Below, in pieces: positions 16,510 to 25,400 of a DNA stretch of 64,000 bases. Numbering within the stretch: position 1 is the first letter of the stretch; each line of letters begins with the position of its first letter. Position numbers and translations under genes: made by a program. Location: NCBI RefSeq assembly GCF_904846225.1, contig NZ_CAJGZJ010000004.1, forward strand, positions 186,001-250,000, read 5' to 3'. Under the pieces are notes generated by a model. The model did not search any database. It had not been told where the DNA came from and saw nothing but the letters and a program-made list of their open reading frames with translations. This DNA is from Psychrobacter immobilis (GTDB taxonomy: Bacteria; Pseudomonadota; Gammaproteobacteria; Pseudomonadales; Moraxellaceae).

Positions 16510-17412
16510 TCACAGTAAGTAATGGTGTTGTACATAATCGATGCACAGCTCATAAAAAGCTTGGGCGGGCGGCGAGATTGATTTATTTGCCAGTTTAAAG
16601 ATACCGATTTGTCTGTTTAAAGCAGGGTCAAGCAAGTTTAACCAAACCAGCTCCGGCTCGTTAGCAGGAAAGGCAAGTTTTGGTAGGGTAGTGATACCCA
16701 AGTCATTTCTCAATAATGAGAATAGGGAAGTGATGTTTTCTACCGTATAGCGAGCTTTACGATTTAGGGCTTCAGCAGGCGTATTTTCGAGTAACCGACA
16801 AGTGCCATTATAAATAAATGGCTGCTCCATCAGTTGCTGCCATCTTAGCCCTTGTGACTGACCAAGCGCCATATTCAGCTGGTTGCTTTTTAGACAAACC
16901 ACACCGATGGGGTCGGATATGAGCGGAGTAAAATCAATGTCTGTTTGATTGATACTCGTACAATTGCCCAATGCTAAATCAACCTCTCCTGTCAGCAAGC
17001 GATTTGCCACCCCCACCGCATTATCATCTATCAATACAATCTCAATATCGGGATGCTTTTTTGAATAGGCAGCCAGCACGCTAGGCACTAGCTTCGTGAC
17101 CAATGATGGCACGCTCGCAATTCTAATCTTTCCTTTGTCCCCTGAAGCGATTGCCTGTAAATCGTCTTCTAATCCTTGATAAACGCTGAGGAATTGCTGG
17201 ATTTTGGGTAAACAGCTTTCTCCAAAAGGTGTCAGTGTCGCTTTATTTCCGACTTCAAACAAACGCTGATCCAGCGTCTTCTCTAATTCCTTTATAGATG
17301 CTGAGATTGCTGCTTGTGAGCGATTGGCACGATTGGCTGCTGCGCGAAAACCCCCTTCTTCTACTACGATTAAAAAATGGCGTAACTGCTGTAGTTTCAT
17401 AACGTTAGGCAC
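16510..17412 (-). CDS. LysR-family transcriptional regulator
   Basis: A 300-residue regulator. The N-terminal helix-turn-helix reads LRHFLIVVEEGGFRAAANRAN followed by RSQAAISASIKELEKTL. The effector domain begins near residue 90 (KGKIRIASVPSLVTKLVP). It is divergent from the RidA-aldehyde dehydrogenase-dipeptidase-BCCT cluster, with a 195-nt intergenic region holding a perfect palindrome (17490-17506). This is the standard arrangement for a LysR activator of the divergent operon, so control of the 17608-24908 genes is likely. It is followed by the TauE/SafE gene. Confidence 0.85.
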   Translation of the reverse strand: MPNVMKLQQLRHFLIVVEEGGFRAAANRANRSQAAISASIKELEKTLDQRLFEVGNKATLTPFGESCLPKIQQFLSVYQGLEDDLQAIASGDKGKIRIASVPSLVTKLVPSVLAAYSKKHPDIEIVLIDDNAVGVANRLLTGEVDLALGNCTSINQTDIDFTPLISDPIGVVCLKSNQLNMALGQSQGLRWQQLMEQPFIYNGTCRLLENTPAEALNRKARYTVENITSLFSLLRNDLGITTLPKLAFPANEPELVWLNLLDPALNRQIGIFKLANKSISPPAQAFYELCIDYVQHHYLL

Positions 17413-17489
17413 TCTGATGCTCGTTGCTTACCATTCGATCTTACTGACTTTAACAGAGTCATTGACCATGAAGTGTAATAACTATTAGT

Positions 17490-17506
17490 GATAGATTAAA
17501 TCTATC
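17490..17506. promoter_or_regulatory. Candidate LysR operator palindrome
   Basis: GATAGATT-A-AATCTATC is a perfect 8-bp inverted repeat with a T-N11-A core. It lies 77 nt upstream of the LysR start and about 100 nt upstream of the divergent RidA start. A related half-site, TAGATTTATC, follows near 17526. Confidence 0.55.
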
Positions 17507-17607
17507 ATATTTAATATTTAACTAGTTAGATTTATCGTATTTAATTGCGTAGCATAACAATTAGAAAATAAAGGATTGATAAAACCATCTATTTAAAGGA
17601 TATGAAA

Positions 17608-18000
17608 ATGACCACTCACTCAACCAAACAAGCCGTTAAAACCTCACTTTATGCATCAAAGTCTCCACTTGAGTGGGCAATCACAAGTAATGGTACCTTG
17701 TATACCGCTCAAATTCCTATCGATGAAAATGGTGATGTAGTCGCTGGTGGTATAGAGGCGCAAACGCGGCAAACGCTGGATAATTTAAAACACACGCTAG
17801 AATGTGCCAATACCAGTATGGAGTCGGTATTACAAGTATTAATCTATGTCACGGATCGCGAGTATCTAAAAACGGTCAACCAAGTCTATGCAGAATACTT
17901 TACCGCGCCTTTCCCAAATCGAGCAGCGCTAGTCATATCTGGATTGGCGCGAGAAGAGATGTTGGTAGAGCTGGTCGTTTATGCTGCTGTGCCACAATAA
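17608..18000 (+). CDS. RidA-family enamine/imine deaminase
   Basis: A protein of 130 residues in the RidA/YjgF family, with AITSNGTLYTAQIPIDENGDVVAGG near the N-terminus, a middle segment VLQVLIYVTDREYLKTVNQVYAEYF and AREEMLVELVVYA at the C-terminus. The second half of the active-site motif is PFPNRAALVISGL, with the conserved Arg. AAAGGA at 17595-17600 is too close to the ATG at 17602 and correctly spaced for 17608. It is the first gene of the divergent cluster, so the pathway probably generates a reactive imine or enamine. Confidence 0.85.
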   Translation: MTTHSTKQAVKTSLYASKSPLEWAITSNGTLYTAQIPIDENGDVVAGGIEAQTRQTLDNLKHTLECANTSMESVLQVLIYVTDREYLKTVNQVYAEYFTAPFPNRAALVISGLAREEMLVELVVYAAVPQ

Positions 18001-18079
18001 TTTTTTAATTTTTCAGATTATTTATCCAATTGTTTAAATCATTTTATACCTTACATTTTAGCAAACTGAGGACGTCACT

Positions 18080-19543
18080 ATGTCAGCTCAAACTTTAAAG
18101 CAAGATCCTACAAAGTCACTTTATATCAATGGCGAATGGCAGGCAGGTAACAATACCATCGCTAATATTAATCCGTCTGATGTCACAGAAACGATTGGTG
18201 AGTTCGCTCAAGCAAGCAGTGATCAAGTCAAAGATGCTATCGCTGCGGCTCGCCAAGCCCAGCCAAAATGGGAAGCGACGCCACTAGAAAAGAAGCAATC
18301 CATCTTGCAAGCGATTGGCGATGAAATGATTGCCCGTTGTGATGAGTTAGGCACTTTGTTATCACGCGAAGAAGGCAAGCCATTTGCGGAAGGCCGTGGC
18401 GAGATTTATCGTGCTGGTCAATTCTTTCATTATTACGCTGCTGAAGTATTACGTCAGATGGGCGACCTTGCTGACTCAGTGCGCCCAGGGGTTAAAGTTG
18501 AAGTCACGCGTGAAGCGGTTGGTGTTGTCGCCATTATTTCACCTTGGAACTTTCCAACGGCTACCGCTGTCTGGAAAATCGCCCCAGCGCTAGCCTACGG
18601 TAATAGCGTTATCTGGAAGCCTGCGAATCTAACGCCAGCCAGTGCGGTTGCGTTGGCAGAAATTATTCACCGTCAAGGGTTGCCAGAAGGCACGTTTAAC
18701 TTGGTATTGGGTGGTGGCTCATCGGTCGGTGACGCGTTGATTCATTCAAAAGACATTGATGCCGTTAGCTTTACCGGTTCAGTCGCGACTGGTCGCAAGG
18801 TCGCTGCGGCAACCGCACCGAACTTTGTACGTTGCCAGCTAGAGATGGGCAGTAAGAATGCCTTGGTCGTCGCTGATGATGCCGATTTGCAAGTCGCCAT
18901 TGATGCCGCTGTTGCAGGCGCATTTGGTGGTTCAGGGCAGAAATGTACTGCGTCTTCACGTCTGATTGTCATGGACGGTATTCATGACGCGTTTGTCGAG
19001 GGCGTGGTGGCAAAAATGAAAACCTTAAAAGTGGGTCATGCGCTTGATGACGGTATCTTTATGGGTCCGATCGTGGATGATAAGCAGCTCGCATCAAATT
19101 TGGATTGGATTGAAAAAGCCAAGCAATTGGGTGCCAATTTGGCCTTTGGTGGTGAGCGCTTAGAGATGCCACATGACGGCTATTATATGTCGCCAACCTT
19201 ATTTACTGATACTGATAATAGCTGGGATATCAACCAAGAAGAAGTGTTCGCACCGCTGGCTTGTGTGATGCGTGTCAACAGCCTAGAAGAGGCAATTGCC
19301 ATGACCAATGATACTCGCTTTGGTTTGACAGGCGGCATTATTACCCAAAGCTTACGTAGTAGCGCGATGTTTAAAGAGCAAGTGCAAGCAGGCTGCGTGA
19401 TGGTCAATCTGGCAACGGCTGGCACCGATTATCATGTGCCATTTGGTGGTCGTAAAGAGTCAAGCTTTGGTCCGCGCGAACAAGGCTCGTACGCTAAAGA
19501 GTTTTATACCATTGTCAAAACGGCTTATCAAAAAGCGTACTAA
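18080..19543 (+). CDS. NAD(P)-dependent aldehyde dehydrogenase (semialdehyde dehydrogenase type)
   Basis: A 487-residue aldehyde dehydrogenase. It shows the fold signature IISPWNFPTATAVWKIAPAL, the cofactor loop FTGSVATGRKV, the general base in QLEMGSKNALVV and nucleophile Cys289 in GSGQKCTASSRLIV. EMGSKN and QKCTASSR resemble 2-oxoglutarate semialdehyde or succinate semialdehyde dehydrogenases more than betaine aldehyde dehydrogenase; this subfamily call is tentative. It lies 79 nt after RidA and 61 nt before the M19 dipeptidase homologue in one apparent operon, and should oxidise an aldehyde produced from the imported compound. Confidence 0.88.
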   Translation: MSAQTLKQDPTKSLYINGEWQAGNNTIANINPSDVTETIGEFAQASSDQVKDAIAAARQAQPKWEATPLEKKQSILQAIGDEMIARCDELGTLLSREEGKPFAEGRGEIYRAGQFFHYYAAEVLRQMGDLADSVRPGVKVEVTREAVGVVAIISPWNFPTATAVWKIAPALAYGNSVIWKPANLTPASAVALAEIIHRQGLPEGTFNLVLGGGSSVGDALIHSKDIDAVSFTGSVATGRKVAAATAPNFVRCQLEMGSKNALVVADDADLQVAIDAAVAGAFGGSGQKCTASSRLIVMDGIHDAFVEGVVAKMKTLKVGHALDDGIFMGPIVDDKQLASNLDWIEKAKQLGANLAFGGERLEMPHDGYYMSPTLFTDTDNSWDINQEEVFAPLACVMRVNSLEEAIAMTNDTRFGLTGGIITQSLRSSAMFKEQVQAGCVMVNLATAGTDYHVPFGGRKESSFGPREQGSYAKEFYTIVKTAYQKAY

Positions 19544-19604
19544 GGCATGTATTAGGCTTCTCAAAAGTTTATTAACTGTATTGAAAGTAGAAAAGGAATT
19601 TAAC

Positions 19605-20594
19605 ATGTACCAAGACCATATCGTCATTGACGGACTACAGTATAGCCATTGGGATCGTGACTATTTCAAAATGCTGCAAGCCAGCGGTATTCATGCGGTA
19701 CATGCCACCTTGGTTTATCACGAAGATGCCCGCCAGACGATGACGCGCTTTGCAGAATGGAATGCACGCTTTGAGCAAAACTCAGATCTCATCTTGCCTG
19801 TTTATTCAGTCGCTGATATTGAGTCGGCAAAAAGTCAAGGTAAAGTCGGCATCTTCTTTGGCGCGCAAAACTGCTCACCGATTGATGATGAGATTGGTCT
19901 GATTAGCGTCATGCGCCGTTTGGGATTGCTTATTATGCAATTGACTTATAACAATCAAAGCTTACTGGCGACGGGTTGTTATGAGCAGAACGATTCTGGT
20001 ATCACGCGTTTTGGTCAGCAGGCGATAGCAGAGATGAATCGCGTCGGGATGATTATTGATATGTCGCATAGCGCTGAGCGCTCAACGCTTGAAGCGATTG
20101 AGTGTTCTTCACGCCCGATATGTATCAGTCATGCCAATCCGGTCACCGCACATGATGCGTTGCGCAACAAGTCTGATGCCGTCATTAGCGCGTTAACCAA
20201 GGCGGGCGGGCTGTTGGGTTTTAGCTTATATCCTTTTCATCTGCCTAATGGTAGTGATTGTACGTTGAATGATTTTTGTAGCATGATTGCCGATTGTGCC
20301 GATAAATATGGTACGGAGCATTTGGCCATTGGTAGTGATTTGTGCCTGAATCAACCTCAAGCCGTATTGGAGTGGATGCGCAATGGACGCTGGTCTAAAG
20401 CCATGGATTATGGCGAAGGCAATGCCAATAATTCAGGCTGGCCGGATACGTTGCCGTGGTTCGCGGGCAAGGACGGCATGGAAAATATTTATAACGGTCT
20501 ACTAAAACATGGTTTTGATGATAATGCCGCTGGCAAAATCATTGGGCAAAATTGGTTTGATTTTCTTGAGTCTGGCATAAAGCCCGTCGCTTAA
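19605..20594 (+). CDS. M19 (membrane dipeptidase) homologue with altered metal site
   Basis: A TIM-barrel amidohydrolase of 329 residues related to renal dipeptidase. The frame opens earlier, but the ATG at 19605 after AAAAGGAATTTAAC gives the usual N-terminus. The second metal site is intact: IDMSH and CISHANP supply the two His. GSDLCLN supplies the conserved Asp. The first site is not: the usual DGHxD is DGLQY, and the bridging Glu is Gln in FFGAQN. A protein with similar changes is known in Pseudomonas glycine-betaine loci, from memory. It may bind one metal or act on a non-dipeptide substrate. It sits between aldehyde dehydrogenase and BCCT transporter genes. Confidence 0.8.
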   Translation: MYQDHIVIDGLQYSHWDRDYFKMLQASGIHAVHATLVYHEDARQTMTRFAEWNARFEQNSDLILPVYSVADIESAKSQGKVGIFFGAQNCSPIDDEIGLISVMRRLGLLIMQLTYNNQSLLATGCYEQNDSGITRFGQQAIAEMNRVGMIIDMSHSAERSTLEAIECSSRPICISHANPVTAHDALRNKSDAVISALTKAGGLLGFSLYPFHLPNGSDCTLNDFCSMIADCADKYGTEHLAIGSDLCLNQPQAVLEWMRNGRWSKAMDYGEGNANNSGWPDTLPWFAGKDGMENIYNGLLKHGFDDNAAGKIIGQNWFDFLESGIKPVA

Positions 20595-20649
20595 CTGTTT
20601 AGAATCCTCCTAATTTAAATAATGTAACGCTATCATATGGAGCCACATC

Positions 20650-22332
20650 ATGGCCGATTTAAATGGACTTAACCGAGATAATGAGCAAGGACGCTCGCAC
20701 ACTGTTGGCAAAGTAGGCGATGATTTGCACAATAAACAAGATGTGACAGATACGTTTGGTCTCAAAAATCCCGCATTTTGGTACAGTGGTGGCTTCATCA
20801 TTGCCTTTGTTTTGATGGCGATATTTGCAGAAGCTCAGTTGGCAACGGTCATCAATGAAGGCTTTGTTTGGTCTGCCAAAATATTTGGTCCTTTTTGGCA
20901 AATTTTATTATTAGCTACGTTTGTTATTGCGTTAGCGGTTGGCGCAGGTCGTACAGGCGATGTCATTTTAGGTGATCTAGCGAAGCCTGAAATGGACGGC
21001 TTTAAGTGGATGGCTATTTTATTTTGTACGCTACTGGCTGGTGGTGGTGTTTTTTGGGCAGCAGCAGAGCCTATCGCTCATTTTGTCAGCGCACCTCCTC
21101 TTTATGGTGAATCCGCTGATATTCAACAAAGAGCCATTAACGCACTCTCGCAATCCTTTATGCATTGGGGATTTTTGGCGTGGTCGATTGTCGGTAGCTT
21201 GACGGCTATTGTGATTATGCACCTGCACTATGACAAAGGCTTACCGCTGAAGCCGCGTACGCTTCTTTATCCTATGTTTGGCGAACGCGTGCTCACGGGT
21301 CAAACAGGCGCGATTATCGACGCTTGCTGTATCGTTGCGGTCGCGGCTGGTACGATTGGCCCCATTGGATTTTTGGGCCTACAAACCAGTTATGCCCTCA
21401 ATACGTTATTTGGTATTCCTGATACTTTTATTACCCAGCTTATTATTATTATATTTGCTATTGCGCTTTATACGCTTTCAGCCATTAGTGGATTGGCTCG
21501 CGGTATGCAAATACTGAGTCGTGTTAATGTGATATTGGCTATGGCGCTCATGGTCTTTATCTTGATGTTTGGGCCAACCAAATTTATTGTCAATGGATAT
21601 ATTCAAGGCGTTGGCACGATGGTTCAGAACTTTATCCCGATGGCGACGTATCGTGGCGATGAAGGCTGGCTTGGTGGCTGGACGGTATTCTTTTGGGGTT
21701 GGTTCTTGGGCTATGGTCCAATGATGGCTATCTTTATTGCCCGCATCTCACGTGGCCGCACTATTCGTCAATTGATTACTACGGTTTGTATTATTGCGCC
21801 GCTTGTCACGTGCTTTTGGTTCACGATCATTGGTGGATCAGGTCTTGCGTTTGAGATTGCCAATCCTGGTAGTGTCAGTACTGCCTTTGAAGGCTTCAAC
21901 CTTCCTGGTGCGTTGTTAGCCATCACTCAGCAGCTGCCATTTCCTTTGATTATATCGCTATTATTTATTATTTTGACCATGATCTTTATCGTCACTACGG
22001 GCGATTCGATGACGTATACCATCAGTGTCGTTATCAGTGGTGAGCACGAGCCAAACTCTATGATTCGTGCGTTTTGGGGCGTTATGATGGGGGTCACGGC
22101 TATCGTTTTAATCTCGCTTGGTGCGGGAGGAGTGACGGCTTTGCAATCATTTATCGTGATTACTGCGGTGCCAGTGTCTTTTATTCTGCTGCCCTCGCTA
22201 TGGAATGGACCACAAATTGCGCGGCAGATGGCACGAGACCAAGATCTTTATCGGCCGAATCGAGTTGAGACTGAAAACCTAATTATCGAGGAAAAAATGG
22301 CTAAAGAAACAGCGGCCAAAAGAATCGATTAA
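20650..22332 (+). CDS. BCCT-family betaine/carnitine/choline-type transporter
   Basis: A 560-residue inner-membrane secondary transporter. It has about 12 hydrophobic segments after a hydrophilic 37-residue N-terminal tail, and the family signature FIARISRGRTIRQLI near residue 375. The aromatic box before it reads WGWFLGYGP, where BetP has WAWWISWSP, so two of the Trp residues are replaced by Phe and Tyr. This suggests a substrate different from glycine betaine but still a quaternary or zwitterionic compound. The C-terminal tail is short (about 35 residues). It is the only transporter in the 17608-24908 cluster and follows the M19 gene by 55 nt. Confidence 0.88.
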   Translation: MADLNGLNRDNEQGRSHTVGKVGDDLHNKQDVTDTFGLKNPAFWYSGGFIIAFVLMAIFAEAQLATVINEGFVWSAKIFGPFWQILLLATFVIALAVGAGRTGDVILGDLAKPEMDGFKWMAILFCTLLAGGGVFWAAAEPIAHFVSAPPLYGESADIQQRAINALSQSFMHWGFLAWSIVGSLTAIVIMHLHYDKGLPLKPRTLLYPMFGERVLTGQTGAIIDACCIVAVAAGTIGPIGFLGLQTSYALNTLFGIPDTFITQLIIIIFAIALYTLSAISGLARGMQILSRVNVILAMALMVFILMFGPTKFIVNGYIQGVGTMVQNFIPMATYRGDEGWLGGWTVFFWGWFLGYGPMMAIFIARISRGRTIRQLITTVCIIAPLVTCFWFTIIGGSGLAFEIANPGSVSTAFEGFNLPGALLAITQQLPFPLIISLLFIILTMIFIVTTGDSMTYTISVVISGEHEPNSMIRAFWGVMMGVTAIVLISLGAGGVTALQSFIVITAVPVSFILLPSLWNGPQIARQMARDQDLYRPNRVETENLIIEEKMAKETAAKRID

Positions 22333-22450
22333 GTGGGTCATTACTATACCAGTTACTGATTGATTGTCTTATCCTGTTAATGAGCGTTACGGCTTAAATA
22401 CACTGACCAATCTGTGACTGGCTTCACGCATTATATAAGGTGATAGGAAT

Positions 22451-24169
22451 ATGAAACAGACATTGCTAACCAACGATACTTTATATGCAGTAGATGCAGT
22501 CAGCTTTCGCACGCCTGATGTGGTGATGAACTCTGAAAGATTGGGTGCGATGCATCAAACGCGTATCAGCTTTGTACGTAGCTTATTGCGTAAAATCGAT
22601 CAAGAAAACTGGACGTTAAGCAAATCTCTTTGGGAGTTGGATAAAGACGGTTATGGTCAAGTTATCTATCGTCTGCAAACCCCAGAGCACGTTTATCATT
22701 TGGTCATATTCTGTAATGAGCTTGCGGATGAAGAGCGCAATGATCGCGTTATTGCGCAAAAATGGGATGTCACGTTCGCTCTTGTTTATGGTGAAATAGA
22801 TAGTGATTTACTCGCTAATCTCAAAGCCAATGTACCGCTACAAGAAGCGGGTCGCAATTCTCATATGGTCATGGTGCTCGCCCGTGCCAACAAAAGCGTA
22901 CGCGTCTTTGATCATATTGTCAGTGCGCTGGCTAGTGGACAGCAACCGGATCTTGAGGTGTTGGCGCAAGTCGGTTATATCCTACGCACTACCGCCGTCT
23001 ATGGTAATGGTAAGTTTGGTATTTATGATTTCAAACCGCTGGATCATAGCGAAGACTTCAATCAATCGTTTCACGCGCAGATGTGTGCGGTCTATTTGCT
23101 GAGAGAGTTTAGCCTTGATTGGGTTGATTATTTGGCAAAGCAAAAAGGTGGCAGTAACGCCGTCAGCTTGCATCCAGAGATTAAGCGTTACTTGGGTATC
23201 GGTAATGCGACTGGTCTTGGAATGGCACCTTATTTAATCAATCATCCTTGTGTCGTCGATCAATGGTTAAGTACTCGAGAAGCAGCATTGCAAGCGGTAT
23301 TAATCTGTGATATCGAGCCTAAAGCCGATAATAACAAAGTACATCAATTCTCAACGTTAATAAATCGTGCGATTCAACATTTCTCTGAAGTAGTGACCAT
23401 CAATGAGCCACAAATCCTGTTGAATAGTACGGTGGTTAATGAGCTAACGATATTGCAAAAAACCCTGACGACTGATCTTAACGACTGCATCACGTGGGCT
23501 GACTTTTTGCAGCGTAACGATCATCTAAGCTTTGAGAGCCAAGAAGTTATCATCTCTTGCATGATGGAGCTTTATCCTGAGCGTGTAGACGGGTTTGCAG
23601 GACAAGTTAATGCCGATGAAACGATGTCTTTGCCCAGTGGTAAAGTGGTACAAGATCTCATTGATGTATTAGAAGCGCGTTATCAGTGGGCCATTAGCAT
23701 TGATTTTGCGGCTGCCGATAATGTCTATTGGTTTTGGTATCGCTCTGAGGATAAAGAAGAGCCAAGAATGGGCGTGCGTGGACAAGAACACGGCGATGAT
23801 AAGGAGTTTCTACTAGATATCGGACGACAAGCAAATACCTTATATTTGGCATTACAACCGGCAAATCCACAACAGCTTATTTCTGAATTTATCCTAACTC
23901 AGCCCAAATATCGTTCGATTTCTCGTCGTGTCTGGACGATGGGGCACAAAAAAATGGGTGATATTCAAATTAATGTCTTACAGAAAACCGCGTTACCGAT
24001 GCATTTATTACGCTGTAAGCTGTCTATGTTTGGGGCAACCAAATTTGATCCACGCTCGGATCGTTGGGTTCGTGTCACGTTATTCCAAGGTGCGCCTTTG
24101 TTCGACGAAGTAAATAGCGACGAATGGCTGTTTCCTTTACTGCCGACACTACCTTTATCTGTACAATAA
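22451..24169 (+). CDS. Conserved-looking protein of unknown function, 572 residues
   Basis: I do not recognise this family. The protein is soluble, with no signal peptide or membrane segment, rich in charged and aromatic residues. Two regions look structured: residues 1-270, including TAVYGNGKFGIYDFKPL and a following HPEIKRYLGIGNATGLGMAPYLINHP, and residues 400-560, including VYWFWYRSEDKEEPRMG. The glycine-rich GIGNATGLGMAPYL could be a ligand- or cofactor-binding loop. It lies 118 nt after the BCCT gene and only 13 nt before the DUF3726-like gene, so the last two genes are almost certainly translated together. An enzyme acting on the imported compound is plausible but unproven. Confidence 0.75.
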   Translation: MKQTLLTNDTLYAVDAVSFRTPDVVMNSERLGAMHQTRISFVRSLLRKIDQENWTLSKSLWELDKDGYGQVIYRLQTPEHVYHLVIFCNELADEERNDRVIAQKWDVTFALVYGEIDSDLLANLKANVPLQEAGRNSHMVMVLARANKSVRVFDHIVSALASGQQPDLEVLAQVGYILRTTAVYGNGKFGIYDFKPLDHSEDFNQSFHAQMCAVYLLREFSLDWVDYLAKQKGGSNAVSLHPEIKRYLGIGNATGLGMAPYLINHPCVVDQWLSTREAALQAVLICDIEPKADNNKVHQFSTLINRAIQHFSEVVTINEPQILLNSTVVNELTILQKTLTTDLNDCITWADFLQRNDHLSFESQEVIISCMMELYPERVDGFAGQVNADETMSLPSGKVVQDLIDVLEARYQWAISIDFAAADNVYWFWYRSEDKEEPRMGVRGQEHGDDKEFLLDIGRQANTLYLALQPANPQQLISEFILTQPKYRSISRRVWTMGHKKMGDIQINVLQKTALPMHLLRCKLSMFGATKFDPRSDRWVRVTLFQGAPLFDEVNSDEWLFPLLPTLPLSVQ

Positions 24170-24182
24170 CAAGGACTGAGAC

Positions 24183-24908
24183 ATGATTGTATCGCATAAT
24201 GAAATCGTGACGATGGTCAATAAAGCGTTTTTGGGCATGCCGCGAGAAGTCGGAGAGGCGGATCTTATCGCCTCAATGGTTGCAGAGTTGCAAATGGCGG
24301 GACTCAACGGCATCTTACATTTTAACAACGCCAGTCCATTTATTGTGTCTGAACGCGATGTTCCGATTGAGATTCTCGATCAAGCTGATGGCAAACTTAC
24401 CTTGGATTTGCACGGTAGCAGTCTGGTCTGTCACCTACCAGCGGTGATGGATTATGCGCTTGAAAAGATGGGCGATCGTGAACATTTTAAAATATATTTG
24501 CACAACTGTCACAACCGCTGGCTGGCCTATAGTGAGCTGGTAAAATTGGCCGCAAAAGGCATCGCTTGTCTGGCAAAATGGGATAATGGCACTGCGCCCA
24601 AGCACACCATATTTACGTTAGACAAACGGTTCGTATATCCTGACTTGTATTATTTCGATGACGCGCAAAATAACTACAATACCAATGATATGGTGATTGA
24701 GCTGTCGACCGATAATTTTAATGTTGAGCAAGAGATTCAGCATTTTGATCGTAAAATATCAACGGATGAGCTGTTTGAGACTCATCAACGCGCATGGAAA
24801 CAAGGTATTTATGTCGATGATGAGCAGTGGGCGATACTTAAAAAACGCGCGGCTGCCATATTGGTCGAAAACAGTGAAGCATCCAGTAAAGGGGCAGGAG
24901 GCGTGTAG
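24183..24908 (+). CDS. DUF3726-like protein
   Basis: A 241-residue soluble protein. The N-terminal 45 residues (SHNEIVTMVNKAFLGMP, then GEADLIASMVAELQMAGLNG) resemble the start of DUF3726 proteins, recalled from memory and not searched. The function is unknown. The C-terminus is variable and acidic to glycine-rich. It starts 13 nt after the 572-residue unknown protein with ACAAGGACTGAGACATG, a good ribosome-binding site, and is the last gene of the cluster. The two unknown proteins probably form a functional pair, perhaps two subunits of one enzyme. Confidence 0.65.
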   Translation: MIVSHNEIVTMVNKAFLGMPREVGEADLIASMVAELQMAGLNGILHFNNASPFIVSERDVPIEILDQADGKLTLDLHGSSLVCHLPAVMDYALEKMGDREHFKIYLHNCHNRWLAYSELVKLAAKGIACLAKWDNGTAPKHTIFTLDKRFVYPDLYYFDDAQNNYNTNDMVIELSTDNFNVEQEIQHFDRKISTDELFETHQRAWKQGIYVDDEQWAILKKRAAAILVENSEASSKGAGGV

Positions 24909-25012
24909 TCGCAACGCTATATCTGCCCACTATAAAATCACTACAGCGTCAATCTCGCTTACCATATCAGTGCATAGCTTGCAGTCGATTTCCTTCTAAT
25001 TTATTTTAAAAA

Positions 25013-25144
25013 ACAATAAAAGCATGACAGTACTGCTGGAATCAATTTTTCGAAGCCTCTGTCTGCAACGGCACAGCAAGCGAGGAAAATTTATACCAGT
25101 AGTATTTGACGATTGATGCATCGATTTAACTTCTCACCGACTAT
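25013..25144 (-). repeat. Dispersed intergenic repeat, left inverted copy
   Basis: About 132 bp that, when reversed, match 28370-28501 with roughly ten scattered differences. It has internal dyad symmetry (ACTGCTGGAATCAATTTTT against AAAATTTATACCAGTAGT) around the GCCTCTGTCTGCAACGGCAC core, so it could fold as a long hairpin. The gap 24909-25400 holds this repeat and an AT-rich stretch that probably includes the Sel1 gene promoter. Confidence 0.8.
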
Positions 25145-25400
25145 AATTATTCCAACATAACTGTGCTAATTGATGACACCTCCCAATTCCGCACTATTCA
25201 CGATTCAAACTCTCAAACGAATACCCAACTAAATATTTTTTATGTTATTAAACACGCTTTAATGGCTTGTTTAGTCGTATTTAAAATAATATCAATATCT
25301 AATCAAGCCGAATATGACTAGAATTAAGAAGCCCGTTATTGTTTTTAATCGCACTAGCGTAGCTGATACATATTTGCTTTTCGTCGGGGGAGTAATAGTC

